The notes under the pieces were generated by a model. That model worked only from the letters and a program-made list of their open reading frames with translations, ran no database searches and had not been told where the DNA came from. From Mermis nigrescens (lineage: Eukaryota; Nematoda; Enoplea; Mermithida; Mermithidae), in contig JAVLUZ010000812.1 in NCBI GenBank assembly GCA_036768485.1, positions 124,001 through 188,000 of the forward strand: a DNA stretch of 64,000 nt, read 5' to 3'. Below, one piece after another: positions 32,981 through 41,736 of the stretch. Position 1 is the first letter of the stretch. The number at the start of each line of letters is the position of its first letter. Both the position numbers and the translations under genes were made by a program.

Positions 32981-33071
32981 CTATTGATTTAGGTTTCTGT
33001 TTAATCCTTTGCTGATTAACTTTGGACTTGCTGCGATTTGTGAAAACTTTCTTCACACTCCTTATTCGTTG
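32981..33071 (-). CDS. Possible internal exon of an unknown basic protein
   Basis: On the minus strand an acceptor-like CTCGAGCAG at 33080-33072 precedes a 91-base stretch reading QRIRSVKKVFTNRSKSKVNQ and QRIKQKPKSI, closed by a strong donor G|GTAAGC at 32980. The predicted peptide is lysine- and arginine-rich. I do not recognise it. It lies downstream of BORCS5 on the same strand; it could be part of another gene or chance. Confidence 0.18.
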
Positions 33072-33556
33072 CTGCTCGAGGCAAATCCGATTTATTCAAC
33101 GTGTAAATTTATCTTGTTTTGCGTCGATATATGATGCAGTTTGTAAATGCCTATTAAAAACATTTGTACAAAAATAATCTATTTATTTATGTATGAAGCT
33201 TTTCAAATAAATCATTGTGTAGTAACCTAAAATGTAGCTACATACATATGTACATATGTAGGATAATGCACAAAAAGATGAGAAATAGAATTTATTTGTC
33301 ACAATAATCATTTGAAGTAATTTCCAGTTTTAATCGCGTCTAAAAATCGTTTTTTTGCATAGAAAATTTTTCCCGATAAGTTCGAATTTTATAATCTTAC
33401 GGTTTATATTCCTTCGAATGTTAGGCCATACGAACATATTTGACTGTTAATCAAAAAGATACACTTCGCAAAAGGTTTCCACAAGTAGCTTTGAAAAATA
33501 TATATCTTGGTGGAATTGTGAAAAAGGTCATGCATATGGAGTCGGAAACTGGTTAC

Positions 33557-33990
33557 CATGCCTGGGTTTGGGGGTATGCACCATACGTGGGCGGCACCAA
33601 AATTCTGTGGGGTGGGGTTGCAAGATTTTTCAAAGGTCAAAAAATGGCCTTAAAAATGGTGGTATGGCGAGAAAACACCATTTTCTAACGTCTCGCCGAG
33701 CACTAATATTTCTTCAAAGGTTGAATTCTGGGGGTTATTCTAGTTTCTCGGGGGTTGCATACGCCCCAAACACCCCCACGCCCAGGTTTGGTATGCACCC
33801 CCTCCCAGAATTCAACTTCTGAAATTTTTTTTGGTTTTTTCCGCAATTTTTTGACGCCAATGGATAAGGCCCGATGAGAAACGTTGGAAAAAAGTGTTGT
33901 TTCGCCATACCAGTACCATTTTTAAGGCCATTTTTTGACCTTCGAAAAAATCTTGCACCTCCCCCAGAACTTTGGTGACGCACACCTATG
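33557..33990 (-). mobile_element. Family B MITE (outer), TSD CTGGTTAC, interrupted by another family B copy
   Basis: Exact 8-bp duplication CTGGTTAC at 33549-33556 and 33991-33998. Starts CATGCCTGGG, ends CACACCTATG. It is split after GTATGCAC by an inner copy (33582-33790); joining the two parts rebuilds a standard family B element. Confidence 0.9.
33582..33790 (+). mobile_element. Family B MITE (inner), TSD GTATGCAC
   Basis: Exact 8-bp duplication GTATGCAC at 33574-33581 and 33791-33798, made from the outer element. Starts CATACGTGGGCGGCACC, ends CCACGCCCAGGTTTG. The two copies lie in opposite orientation. Confidence 0.9.
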
Positions 33991-33998
33991 CTGGTTAC

Positions 33999-34426
33999 TG
34001 TTCTGCAACAACAGTATCGAAATATTTGCATATGGTGTTAAATGTTTGGGAATCTTATGTTAAATGCCTAGCGCTAGGGGCATGTTTGTGAAGCAGAGGG
34101 CGAGCGATCATGTGGATTTTTAAATCAATGTATGTACATAGTCGTGAAATCTCAACTATACTCAGATATATTTTGTTTCTGATCAATAAAAAATAACTGG
34201 TGTTACAATACAATGCGTTTTAAAAAATGAGCATACAACACAGGATCAAATACTTTAAAATATGTTGCATATTTGTATAGTTTCCATGATTTCGAGAAAG
34301 CCTATTATTTCGTGACACCCCGTACATAAGTAACATATACTCGTAGGTAAGTTATTGAATTACAAAGCGAGGATCAAATACGATACAAATAAGGATAAAT
34401 ACAAATTTTAACACAATAAAGCGTGA
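33999..34426. other. AT-rich DNA downstream of BORCS5
   Basis: Region after the BORCS5 stop. No standard AATAAA is seen on the minus strand close to the stop; the 3' end of that transcript is therefore unplaced. No repeat recognised. Confidence 0.4.
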
Positions 34427-34732
34427 TCACATGTTTTTTGTTGTTCCCTCATCTATAACTGTCTGCTCGATTAGGTCAATAGCTGAACAGATGCCAGTTT
34501 GATCATTGGAAGCGCTATGTAGATGTCCAAGGTCGAAAGTAGGCAAACGATCTTGCTCGGGCAACATTTTGTTTATAGCTTTGGCCATGGGAACTATTTC
34601 TTGCAAGTTCGCCGTAATTTTAGTCAAATGACTATTGATCTCCTGTATTTTACTCAATTCGGACTGAAGGCGGACAAACTGTTTTTGACGCTCATACAGT
34701 CCATTTAACAGAGTTGCAACGGCATAGTCAAT
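34427..34732 (-). CDS. BORCS5: BORCS5 (myrlysin) last exon
   Basis: BORCS5 anchors the BORC complex on lysosomes through an N-terminal myristate, allowing Arl8 and kinesin recruitment. The acceptor is GAATGTTTCAG on the minus strand, then IDYAVATLLNGLYERQKQF, LSKIQEINSHLTKI and MLPEQDRLPTF, ending at 34427. It is strongly heptad-patterned (coiled coil). QERQK, a V.EI or NEM-like turn and NxMLPExxRLxPF are the family marks. The C-terminal tail after LPTF is about 30 residues longer than in vertebrates. Phase 0 entry fits the upstream exon at 37600-37791. Confidence 0.85.
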   Translation of the reverse strand: MDYAVATLLNGLYERQKQFVRLQSELSKIQEINSHLTKITANLQEIVPMAKAINKMLPEQDRLPTFDLGHLHSASNDQTGICSAIDLIEQTVIDEGTTKNM

Positions 34733-34788
34733 CTGAAACATTCATTCGAGTACGTAATCAGAAAATTTAACTTTTGTCTACTCGCATT

Positions 34789-35033
34789 CATAGGTGGGCG
34801 CCACCAAAGTTCTGGCAGGTGTGCAAGATTTTTTCAAAGGTCAAAAATGGTGGTGGTATGGCGGAAACAACACCATTTTTCAACGTTTCTCATCGAGCAC
34901 TATCCATTGGCATCCAAAAATTGCGGGAAAAAAAACAAAAAATTTTCAAAAATTGAATTCTGGGGGGTAATTTTGGTTCCTAAGGGGTGCATACTGCATA
35001 CCCCCCAAACCCCCTCCCCCACGCCCAGGTATG
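34789..35033 (+). mobile_element. Family B MITE, TSD CTCGCATT
   Basis: Starts CATAGGTGGGCGCCACC, ends CACGCCCAGGTATG. Exact 8-bp duplication CTCGCATT at 34781-34788 and 35034-35041. It lies in the BORCS5 intron and is directly followed by a family C element using the same target. Confidence 0.93.
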
Positions 35034-35041
35034 CTCGCATT

Positions 35042-35211
35042 CATACATGGGCAGCACCCAGATTTTTTAAGGGGGGTCAGGCAGGATGGAGTAAATCGCC
35101 AGAAATGTTTTTAAAAATAGAATTCTGGGGGCGTACAGTAATCTGCGGAGGGGGGGGTTATTGCAACTTCTGGGGGTTGCAATGCAGCAAACCCCCCCAA
35201 GACCACGTGTG
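35042..35211 (+). mobile_element. Family C MITE, TSD CTCGCATT
   Basis: Starts CATACATGGGCAGCACCC, ends GACCACGTGTG. Exact duplication CTCGCATT at 35034-35041 and 35212-35219. Marks are ATTCTGGGGGCGTACAGTAATC and TTGCAACTTCTGGGGGTTGC. Its ends match family B's, its middle does not. Confidence 0.93.
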
Positions 35212-35428
35212 CTCGCATTAGCACAAATCCGTGAAATTTCGCGCCTAATTCTTTGTGTTATGTGAGTTTCCTCCTAAAGAGATAAAAAACGGTCAAACTT
35301 TCAAGTATTTAAGAGTTTATAAGTAGAAAAATGTACCTTAATTGCAACTAATAGTCTGACCATGGTGGAAAGCGTGCAAATGACCTGACAAATACCCTTT
35401 GCATGCGTGCAAATGGGATTCGTGCAAA

Positions 35429-35680
35429 CACCTAAGCGTGGGGGTATGCACCCCCTCGAGAAACCAAAACAACCCCCAGAAATCAAAATACCCCCAGAAT
35501 TCAAGTTTTAAAATGTTTTGTTTTTTTTCGCAATTTTTTTGATACCAATGGATAGTGCTAGATGAGAAACATTGAAAAAATGGTGCTTTTTTCACCATAG
35601 CAGCACCATTTTTAAGGCCATTTTTTGACCTTTGAAAAATCTTGCACCCCCCCAGAATTTTGGTGCTGCCCACGTATGGT
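35429..35680 (-). mobile_element. Family B MITE, TSD CGTGCAAA
   Basis: Exact 8-bp duplication CGTGCAAA at 35421-35428 and 35681-35688. Starts CACCTAAGCGTGGGGG, ends GCTGCCCACGTATGGT. Inside it carries the reverse of ATCGAGCACTATCCATTGG. Confidence 0.92.
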
Positions 35681-35688
35681 CGTGCAAA

Positions 35689-36140
35689 AAAACAGCCGAT
35701 AAAGGGGTCAGTCAGTAAAGTTCATAAGAAAAAACGACCTTATCTGATATGAGCAGTAACACTAAAGTATATCGCGAAAACCACAAGCATGGGGAGAATT
35801 CGGAAGACCAGCCGTAGACTGCCTCGACCCAGAATTAAATTTTCAAGGTTTTGTTTCCCATTTTTTCGATCTTTTGATGAGAATGCATAGAGCTTGATAA
35901 GAAAAGTAGAAAAAGATCTTTTTTCGCCCTTACCCTGAATTTTTCGATACTTTTTGGCCTTTAAAATTTTTTTTTACCCCAGAATTCGGTCGCAGGCCCA
36001 TGTATGGCAAAAACTACCTTAATTGACAACAACTCCTAGTCAGCTCCAAGCATTTTTGCAAAAACGTTATGATGTCCATCCATTTTTGACTTTAATTTTG
36101 GCTTACTTTCTCAGGAAAATTTCCCGCTTTGTCCTGAGGA
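35689..36140. other. BORCS5 intron with worn repeat
   Basis: The segment 35790-36000 (GGGGAGAATTCGG ... CCCCAGAATTCGG...CCCATGTATGG) resembles a very old family B/C copy. No exon is seen. Confidence 0.4.
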
Positions 36141-36148
36141 GTTGTGAC

Positions 36149-36410
36149 GTGGGCAGCAAGAAAATTCTGGGGGGTGCAAGATTTTTTGAAGGTCAAAAAA
36201 TGGCCTTAAAAATGGTGGTATGGCGATAAAAACACCATTTTTCGACGTTTCTCATCAAGCACTATCCATTGGCATAAAAAAATTGCGAAAAAAAAAACGA
36301 AAAAAATTTTCAAAAATTGAATTCTGGGGGGGGGTTATTTTGATTTCTGGGGGGGGGTATTTTGGTTTCTGGGGGGTGCATACCCCCCAAACCCCCCACG
36401 CCCAGGTGTG
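36149..36410 (+). mobile_element. Family B MITE, first of a stacked pair
   Basis: Starts GTGGGCAGCAAG (the usual CATAC is lost), ends CACGCCCAGGTGTG. Flanked by GTTGTGA(C) at 36141 and GTTGTGAG at 36411-36418. Contains several runs of six to nine G separated by short spacers. Confidence 0.85.
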
Positions 36411-36418
36411 GTTGTGAG

Positions 36419-36686
36419 CATAGGTGGGCGGCACCAAAGTTCTGGGGGGTGCAAGATTTTTTCAAAGGTCAGAAAATGGCCTTAAAAGTGGTGGTATGGC
36501 GAAAAAACACCATTTTTCAACGTTTCTTATCGAGTAATATTCATTGGCATCAAAAAATTGCAAAAAAAACAGAGGAAAAAATTTAAAAAATTCAATTCTG
36601 GGGGGATATTTTGGTTTATGGGGAAGGGGGGTATTTTGCTTACTCGAGGGGAGTGCATATCCCCAAACCCCCCACGCCCACGTGTG
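36419..36686 (+). mobile_element. Family B MITE, second of a stacked pair
   Basis: Starts CATAGGTGGGCGGCACC immediately after GTTGTGAG and ends CCACGCCCACGTGTG, followed by GTTGTGTT (six of eight bases kept). Same orientation as the preceding copy. Confidence 0.85.
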
Positions 36687-37280
36687 GTTGTGTTGTGAAG
36701 CCTTTCCGACATTTTCAACACAATCTCTTGTAAGGCATATTATGTCTAAGACAGTTCTACCCAAACAGTCAATTCAAGTGACAGACGCTTAGTATCTATA
36801 AGCTATTATTAATTACATCGTGCAAAGCTTAATGGCCGAAGTATGTACGTACCTATGGTAGTATTACCATGCGATTAGATAATTTCCTTATCTCTCAGAT
36901 CTCAGAATCCACTTGAAATCCTCAATTTTTAATTGATGATAGTCATTTGCACGACTTTTAGATCAGCAATCAGACTTTCTCGACAGCAAAGAAAAAATAA
37001 GCAGTCTGCTATTCCCGATAAAAGTGAGGTACATGAAAATTTTAGTCTATTTAAGTTTTAATGACCCATTTTCGTTAAAGGCATTATGAATAAATGATAA
37101 TCATTATACGCACAAATCCACATTTTTCCTATTGAGGTTAGTTACATATTACTAGCGTTACAAGTGGATACAACAAAACGACTTCAATAACTTAACAGCC
37201 AGTAAGACAAGAGATTTAGAATTTAGAATTTTCAGCGTTGCAATATGTTTTAATAATTTGACATTATAAGGCCACGAAAG
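36687..37280. other. BORCS5 intron remainder
   Basis: AT-rich, no exon or bounded repeat seen. Confidence 0.45.
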
Positions 37281-37546
37281 CATAGATGGGCGGTACCAAA
37301 ATTCTGGGGGAGAGAGCAATATTTTTCAAAGGTCAAAAAATAGCCTTAAAAATGGCAGTATGGCGAAAAACACCATTTTTCAACGTTTCTCATCGAGCGA
37401 GCACTATCCATTGGCATCAAAAAATTGCGGAAAAAAACAAAAAAAATTTCAACAAATTGAATTCTGGGGGGTATTTTGGTTTCTGGGAGGTATTTTGGTT
37501 TCTCGGGAAGGTGCATACCTCCCAAATCCCCCCACGCCCAAGTGTG
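37281..37546 (+). mobile_element. Family B MITE, TSD CACGAAAG/CATGAAAG
   Basis: Flanks agree at seven of eight bases (37273-37280 and 37547-37554). Starts CATAGATGGGCGGTACC, ends CACGCCCAAGTGTG. It ends only about 53 bp from the BORCS5 splice donor at 37599. Confidence 0.88.
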
Positions 37547-37599
37547 CATGAAAGGCATCTCGCATACATTGACTAAAATTCAAGTTAGCCTGACAGCAC

Positions 37600-37791
37600 C
37601 TCGCGAACTCTGGATCCTAAACCGGCTTGTTCACTGCAAATCATTTCTGAAGAAGAAGTTAGATGTTCTTGAAGCTTCTGTAAAACACAAAGAACCGGTC
37701 TATGATCGATCTTTGTTGTAACATCAGCAGGATCCTTGATTCCAGGCAAATTCAACGAATTACGAAGAATAGGATAGAAAACGGGAATGCT
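37600..37791 (-). CDS. BORCS5: BORCS5 (myrlysin) internal exon
   Basis: On the minus strand the acceptor is GTGCTTTTAG and the donor is GAG|GTGCTG; 64 codons, phase 0 out. It reads IPVFYPILRNSLNLPG, then KIDHRPVLCVLQKLQEHL and SEQAGLGSRVRE. This matches the BORCS5 segment IP.F.P.L.G.L....(K/R)LD.....LC...Q.HL....E.....QN.L..R(I/V)(K/R)E. The next exon (34427-34732) continues it in phase. An alternative acceptor two bases later (TAGAG) would fit a phase-2 upstream exon. Confidence 0.82.
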
Positions 37792-38775
37792 CTAAAAGCA
37801 CAAGACCAATTGCTGTATTAGTTTTTTGTGCAAGTAACCTATAAAGATGCAATAAGCAAGAATGGGAAGGGCCGAAATTCTGGGGACATTTGGGATGTGC
37901 CTGAATATTTTTAAAGTCTTAAAAGGGCCCAAAAGTTAATAATATAGGGTAGACATAAAGCCTTTCTTGAAGTTACTCATCGAGCTCTATCTATTGGCGT
38001 CAAAAATCAAAGAAAACGAGGAAAAATTCCGATAATCTAATAATGCTGGGGTCTACGCCATGGGCTTTTCGAAATGAACTCGCATTTCTAAAAAGGACAC
38101 TCTTAAAGGCATTTTTAGCAAATGGACGTATCTTGGGCTTCGTTTGCATGATAAAATCAAATTACTTGTTCACGATTAATAAAACGAATGCCAGCGGCTG
38201 GCTGTCTTTGAATTTTTTAGATCGTTTTAAAATTACATAACAAGTTTTCCCGATTCATAAGGATACGCGCAAAAACTGAACAAAAAAATTTACCTCCCCA
38301 ATCGTGAAAATTGTTCTGAAAAACAAGATGGATGATGCCCGGAAAGGAAGAAAAGTGGAACGTTTTTGCTAGAAAGGCCTAAAATTTTCAGCCCACCAAA
38401 AAACTACACTATTAACAGCCTACTGAGAAAAATAAATTTGTTTGTATGGTCTAAATAAATAAAGTAAGTTGAAAAACGTCGAAAATGCGTTTTTAATTAG
38501 CTGCCCTAACTAAATCCCGAAATGAAACAAATACATCTATAGTCTATTTTTTAAATAGTGCATGAATTAGCCCGTCAAAACCGATTTCCTTATCACTGTA
38601 GCATCTGATTTCTAAATCGCTCGACCGGTGAAATATAGAAAAAGTTCGTTACCTACTCATCTAGCAAACGAAAAAATGGACGTCACAGTAGTATGGAATT
38701 TAGTTTTCGAACAAATCGATGAACTAGATTAAAAAAATCAGACTATAGGGTCTCGAACGAATACTGGACACGAGT
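37792..38775. other. BORCS5 intron or upstream DNA
   Basis: Contains the candidate micro-exon at 38294-38315 and a worn family B/C-like patch at 37860-38060 (GGGAAGGGCCGAAATTCTGGGG ... ATCGAGCTCTATCTATTGGCG). No other gene is seen. Confidence 0.4.
38294..38315 (-). CDS. BORCS5: Candidate 22-base BORCS5 micro-exon
   Basis: On the minus strand CTTGTTTTTCAG is followed by 22 bases and then G|GTAAAT, a good acceptor and donor pair. It enters in phase 1 and leaves in phase 2, which would join the candidate first exon (donor after AAAA at 41042-41110) to the internal exon through its alternative acceptor. Without supporting homology it remains a guess. Confidence 0.2.
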
Positions 38776-38935
38776 CTGATGCATACATGAGCAGAAACCA
38801 AATTCTGGGGGTCTGATTGGGCGAAATCCCCAAAAATGTTACTAAAAATAGAATTCTGGGGGTCTACAGTAATCTGTGAGGGTTTTTCAACTTCTGAAGG
38901 TGCAAAGCCCTCACCCACGCCCACGCTAATGTGTG
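38776..38935 (+). mobile_element. Family C MITE
   Basis: Starts CATACATGAGCAGAAACC and ends CCACGCTAATGTGTG; the flanks GTCTGATG and GTCTGGATG are alike, with one added base. It shares AAAATGTTACTAAAAATAGAATTC and the CTACAGTAATCTG phrase with the copy at 35042-35211. Confidence 0.8.
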
Positions 38936-39278
38936 GTCTGGATGCATATTTGGTCTGCGATGAGTTTTTAATTTTGCAAAAGTTCGAACCGAATCCACTG
39001 ATTCCCACGTCCACGGGTATTGTGAACAATTCTAAAAACCATTTCTCAAAATTTACGATGTTCCTTCTTTCCGAAACGAAAAAATTTCCCAACAAATTAT
39101 ACATTAAACTAAGCAAAAAGTTTAAAATATGGACAATCGCCAAAACATCGATAACTTGCGCTTAAAATTACTAGAAGCGATCAAAATGATATCTTTCATG
39201 TTTTTTTTGGAAGAGCAAAAATTCTGCAGGGTCAGCTAACACTCAGTAGTCATTCTGTTTTACATGTATTTATCTCGT
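38936..39278. other. Spacer between MITEs
   Basis: No gene or bounded repeat is seen; frames on either strand lack recognisable domains. Confidence 0.45.
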
Positions 39279-39286
39279 TGTGAGCA

Positions 39287-39704
39287 TATATAAGTGGGCA
39301 GCACCAAAATTCTGGCGGGTACAAAAATGTCAAAAAATTGTCTTGAAAATTGTTATATGGCGGAAAAACACCATTTTTCAACGTTTCTCATCAAACACTA
39401 TCAATTGGAATCAGAAAATTGCGAGACAAAAAACAAAAAAATTAAAAAATTGAATTCTTATGGGTGTTTCCGTTTTTTGGGTATTCGGCCTTCTGAGGGG
39501 TGCATACCACACATGGGCGTGGGGGGTTTGGGGAGTTTGTACCCCGTTAGAAGTTGAACCGCCCGCAGATTACTATAGACCCTCAGAATTCTATTTTTAG
39601 TAACATTTTTGGCAATTTTACCCATCCTGACCCCCCAAAATTATTTTGCTGCCTAAGTATGGTGCATACCCCCAACCCCCCCCTTCCCCCCACGCCCACT
39701 TGTG
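39287..39704 (+). mobile_element. Family B MITE (outer), TSD GTTGTGAG, holding a family C copy
   Basis: Exact 8-bp duplication GTTGTGAG at 39279-39286 and 39705-39712. Starts CATATATAAGTGGGCAGC, ends CACGCCCACTTGTG. Split after GTGCATAC by the element at 39508-39661. Confidence 0.9.
39508..39661 (-). mobile_element. Family C MITE (inner), TSD GTGCATAC
   Basis: Exact 8-bp duplication GTGCATAC at 39500-39507 and 39662-39669. Starts CACACATGGGCGTGGGG, ends GCTGCCTAAGTATG; reverse of the family C copies at 35042 and 38776. Confidence 0.9.
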
Positions 39705-39846
39705 GTTGTGAGTGACCAGAACAAAATACACCGCTTCCTTCATGCCGCCTACGTACAATATAAAGCGAGATATGTACGTTAGGCGAGGATCAGTCATAAA
39801 ATAACGTAAACTCATTTTTGAACCTCTTCAGAGTAATATGTACATA

Positions 39847-40250
39847 CAGTGGTCGCCATGAAAGATGACGCGCCATCACCCTCAGAATTATAATGAATGG
39901 TGCGTCGCGAGCGCCGCGTTACGTCCATCATGCGCCATCATATCTTTTTCTATTCAGCGCCATTAACCTCCATCATCCCGTTAATCTGGCGATGCGGACG
40001 GCGCAATTTAGCTGTTAATAGCACCAACAAGAAGGAAGCGCGCCAGCATTCACGTGCGCGCTTCCTTGTTGGCGCTATTAATAGCTAAATTGCGCCGTCC
40101 GCATGGCCAGATTAACGGGATGATGGAGGTTAATGGCGCTGAATGAAAAGAGATGATGGCGCATGATGGACGCTCTGCGAACATTGCGTGCGCTACCATC
40201 CATGCGAATTCTGAGGGTGATCAACGTACGTCTGCTCATGGCGACCACTG
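39847..40250. mobile_element. 404-bp palindromic element with CAGTGGTCGCCATGA ends, TA-flanked
   Basis: The ends CAGTGGTCGCCATGA and TCATGGCGACCACTG are inverted and each is bordered by TA. Nearly the whole element is one hairpin: left and right arms of about 195 bp match (AACCTCCATCATCCCG with CGGGATGATGGAGGTT; GCGCAATTTAGCT with AGCTAAATTGCGC), with a loop near CAGCATTCAC at 40045-40054. CAGTGG ends and TA duplication suggest a Tc1/mariner-type MITE. It is much richer in GC than its surroundings. Confidence 0.88.
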
Positions 40251-40343
40251 TATATATTATGTAGGTTTTTTACCTGTAAAATTCTCATATCTTCATCCTG
40301 GTTTATTTCGAGCTTTTCTTCTTGACTTGACTTTACGATCACT

Positions 40344-40586
40344 ATGGATCCAGCAGCAGATTTCACGTTTTTCGATGTAAAGCCTAAGCATAAAATATCT
40401 CTCAGAAAACGTACACGTCTTATTTTATTAATAATATTGAATCCGCTTATACTTTTTGAAGAAAGTGGAATCGATTACACATCAGTACTCAATTTTTTCA
40501 TTAAGTTCGTTTGCGCGAATCGAACGCAGACCGCTTCATCAAAAGGTCCTGATGTAGTAGCTAAATTGCATTCAAAAACGCAATGA
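40344..40586 (+). CDS. Uncharacterised 80-codon frame, faint death-domain resemblance
   Basis: The frame opens at ATG with MDPAADFTFFDVK, continues RKRTRLILLIILNPLILFEE and SGIDYTSVLNFF and ends TGA. The arrangement of R....L...LNP....EE.G.D faintly recalls the start of the MyD88 death domain, but the expected tryptophan and downstream helices are not clear. It could be a first exon, a decayed exon or chance. It is not part of any repeat I recognise. Confidence 0.2.
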   Translation: MDPAADFTFFDVKPKHKISLRKRTRLILLIILNPLILFEESGIDYTSVLNFFIKFVCANRTQTASSKGPDVVAKLHSKTQ

Positions 40587-40610
40587 ATCATTAAAATAGG
40601 TACCTAATAC

Positions 40611-40871
40611 CATACGTGGGCAGCAAGAAAATTCTGAGGGGGTGCAAGATTTTTCAAAGGTCAAAAAATGGCCTTAAAAATGGTGGTTTGGCGAAAAAAA
40701 CACCATTTTTCGACGTTTCTCATCGAGCACTATCCATTGGCATCAAAAAATTGCGAAAAAAACGAAAAAAATTTTCAAAAATTGAATTCTGGGGGTATTT
40801 TGATTTCTGGGGGGAGGGTATTTTAGTTTCTCGGGGGTGCATACCCCCCAAACTCCCCACGCCCAGGTGTG
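40611..40871 (+). mobile_element. Family B MITE
   Basis: Starts CATACGTGGGCAGCAAG, ends CACGCCCAGGTGTG. The flanks CCTAATAC and CCTACTAT agree at six of eight bases. It carries the full ATCGAGCACTATCCATTGG core and three G-runs. Confidence 0.85.
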
Positions 40872-41041
40872 CCTACTATCCATAAAATGAAGACCTTCAC
40901 TTTGCTTTATAACACTTTTTCTAGCAATACCGGCCCAGCTAAAGCTAATGTGAGCTGAAATGAGAATCAATATTATATTTTAGAATGAGACGTGTGTTAC
41001 GCTTTGTAAAATCAGTAAGTGAATGTAAACTAGAGGTCATA

Positions 41042-41110
41042 TCATCTTTTACTTTTTGTTATGGACAGCAAGGCCGAACTGTCCTTAGTGGCGCTGTGCT
41101 CCTGCCCCAT
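41042..41110 (-). CDS. BORCS5: Candidate BORCS5 first exon with N-myristoylation signal
   Basis: On the minus strand an ATG at 41110 opens MGQEHSATKDSSALLSITK before a stop at 41042. Glycine at 2 and serine at 6 fit the N-myristoyl transferase signal, and the MGxExS start matches the known start of BORCS5. A weak donor AAAA|GTAAAA lies at the end of the useful stretch. The region coding for the segment between this and the 37791 exon is not found, so the assignment is tentative. Confidence 0.35.
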   Translation of the reverse strand: MGQEHSATKDSSALLSITKSKR

Positions 41111-41459
41111 CGCGTCCCAATCGAATCTGTCTATAGCCCTATGGATGTCTATGATCAGTATAATGTAATCCGATTTAGCTAGCTCCACAGTAGATCGTAG
41201 CAATTGCCTTTAACTCGTAAGAACATTCAGCGGCCTACCCTGAGATATACACAAAGAAAAATTACTCGCAAGGAGCGGTGCATTTCTTCTTAAATTTTTT
41301 TTTCCAAATATTACGATCATTTGAAGCGTTGCATTTCCCATTTCTTTTCGCCAAAATTTCGGAAATTCATTATTTCAAAGGCGCAAAAGCTGACATATTT
41401 GAACAAACACAAAACATTCACATGACACTCGATATTTTATATATGCATCAATGCTAAGC
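41111..41459. other. Spacer, no feature seen
   Basis: AT-rich DNA upstream of the candidate BORCS5 start; promoter elements cannot be told from background. Confidence 0.4.
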
Positions 41460-41467
41460 CTAGTAAC

Positions 41468-41728
41468 CACGACTGGGCGTGGAGGGTTTGGGGGTATGCA
41501 CCACCGCTTAGAAGACCTAATTCCCCTCCCCACAGAAACCAAAATACCCCCAGAATTCAATTTTTTTAAATTTTTTTGTTTTTTTTGCAGTTTTTGATGC
41601 CAATAGATATTGCTCGATGAGAAACGTTGAAAAATGGTGTTTTTTTTCACCAGGCCACCATTTTTAAGACCATTTTTTACCTTTGAAAAATATTGCACCC
41701 CCCATAATTTTGGTGCTGCACAAGTATG
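41468..41728 (-). mobile_element. Family B MITE, TSD CTAGTAAC
   Basis: Exact 8-bp duplication CTAGTAAC at 41460-41467 and 41729-41736. Starts CACGACTGGGCGTGG, ends GCTGCACAAGTATG. Confidence 0.92.
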
Positions 41729-41736
41729 CTAGTAAC

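Noticed and set aside
32691..33056. 121-codon minus-strand frame
   Set aside because: Its C-terminal half is a translated family A repeat; only the first 30 codons are kept, as a low-confidence exon candidate.
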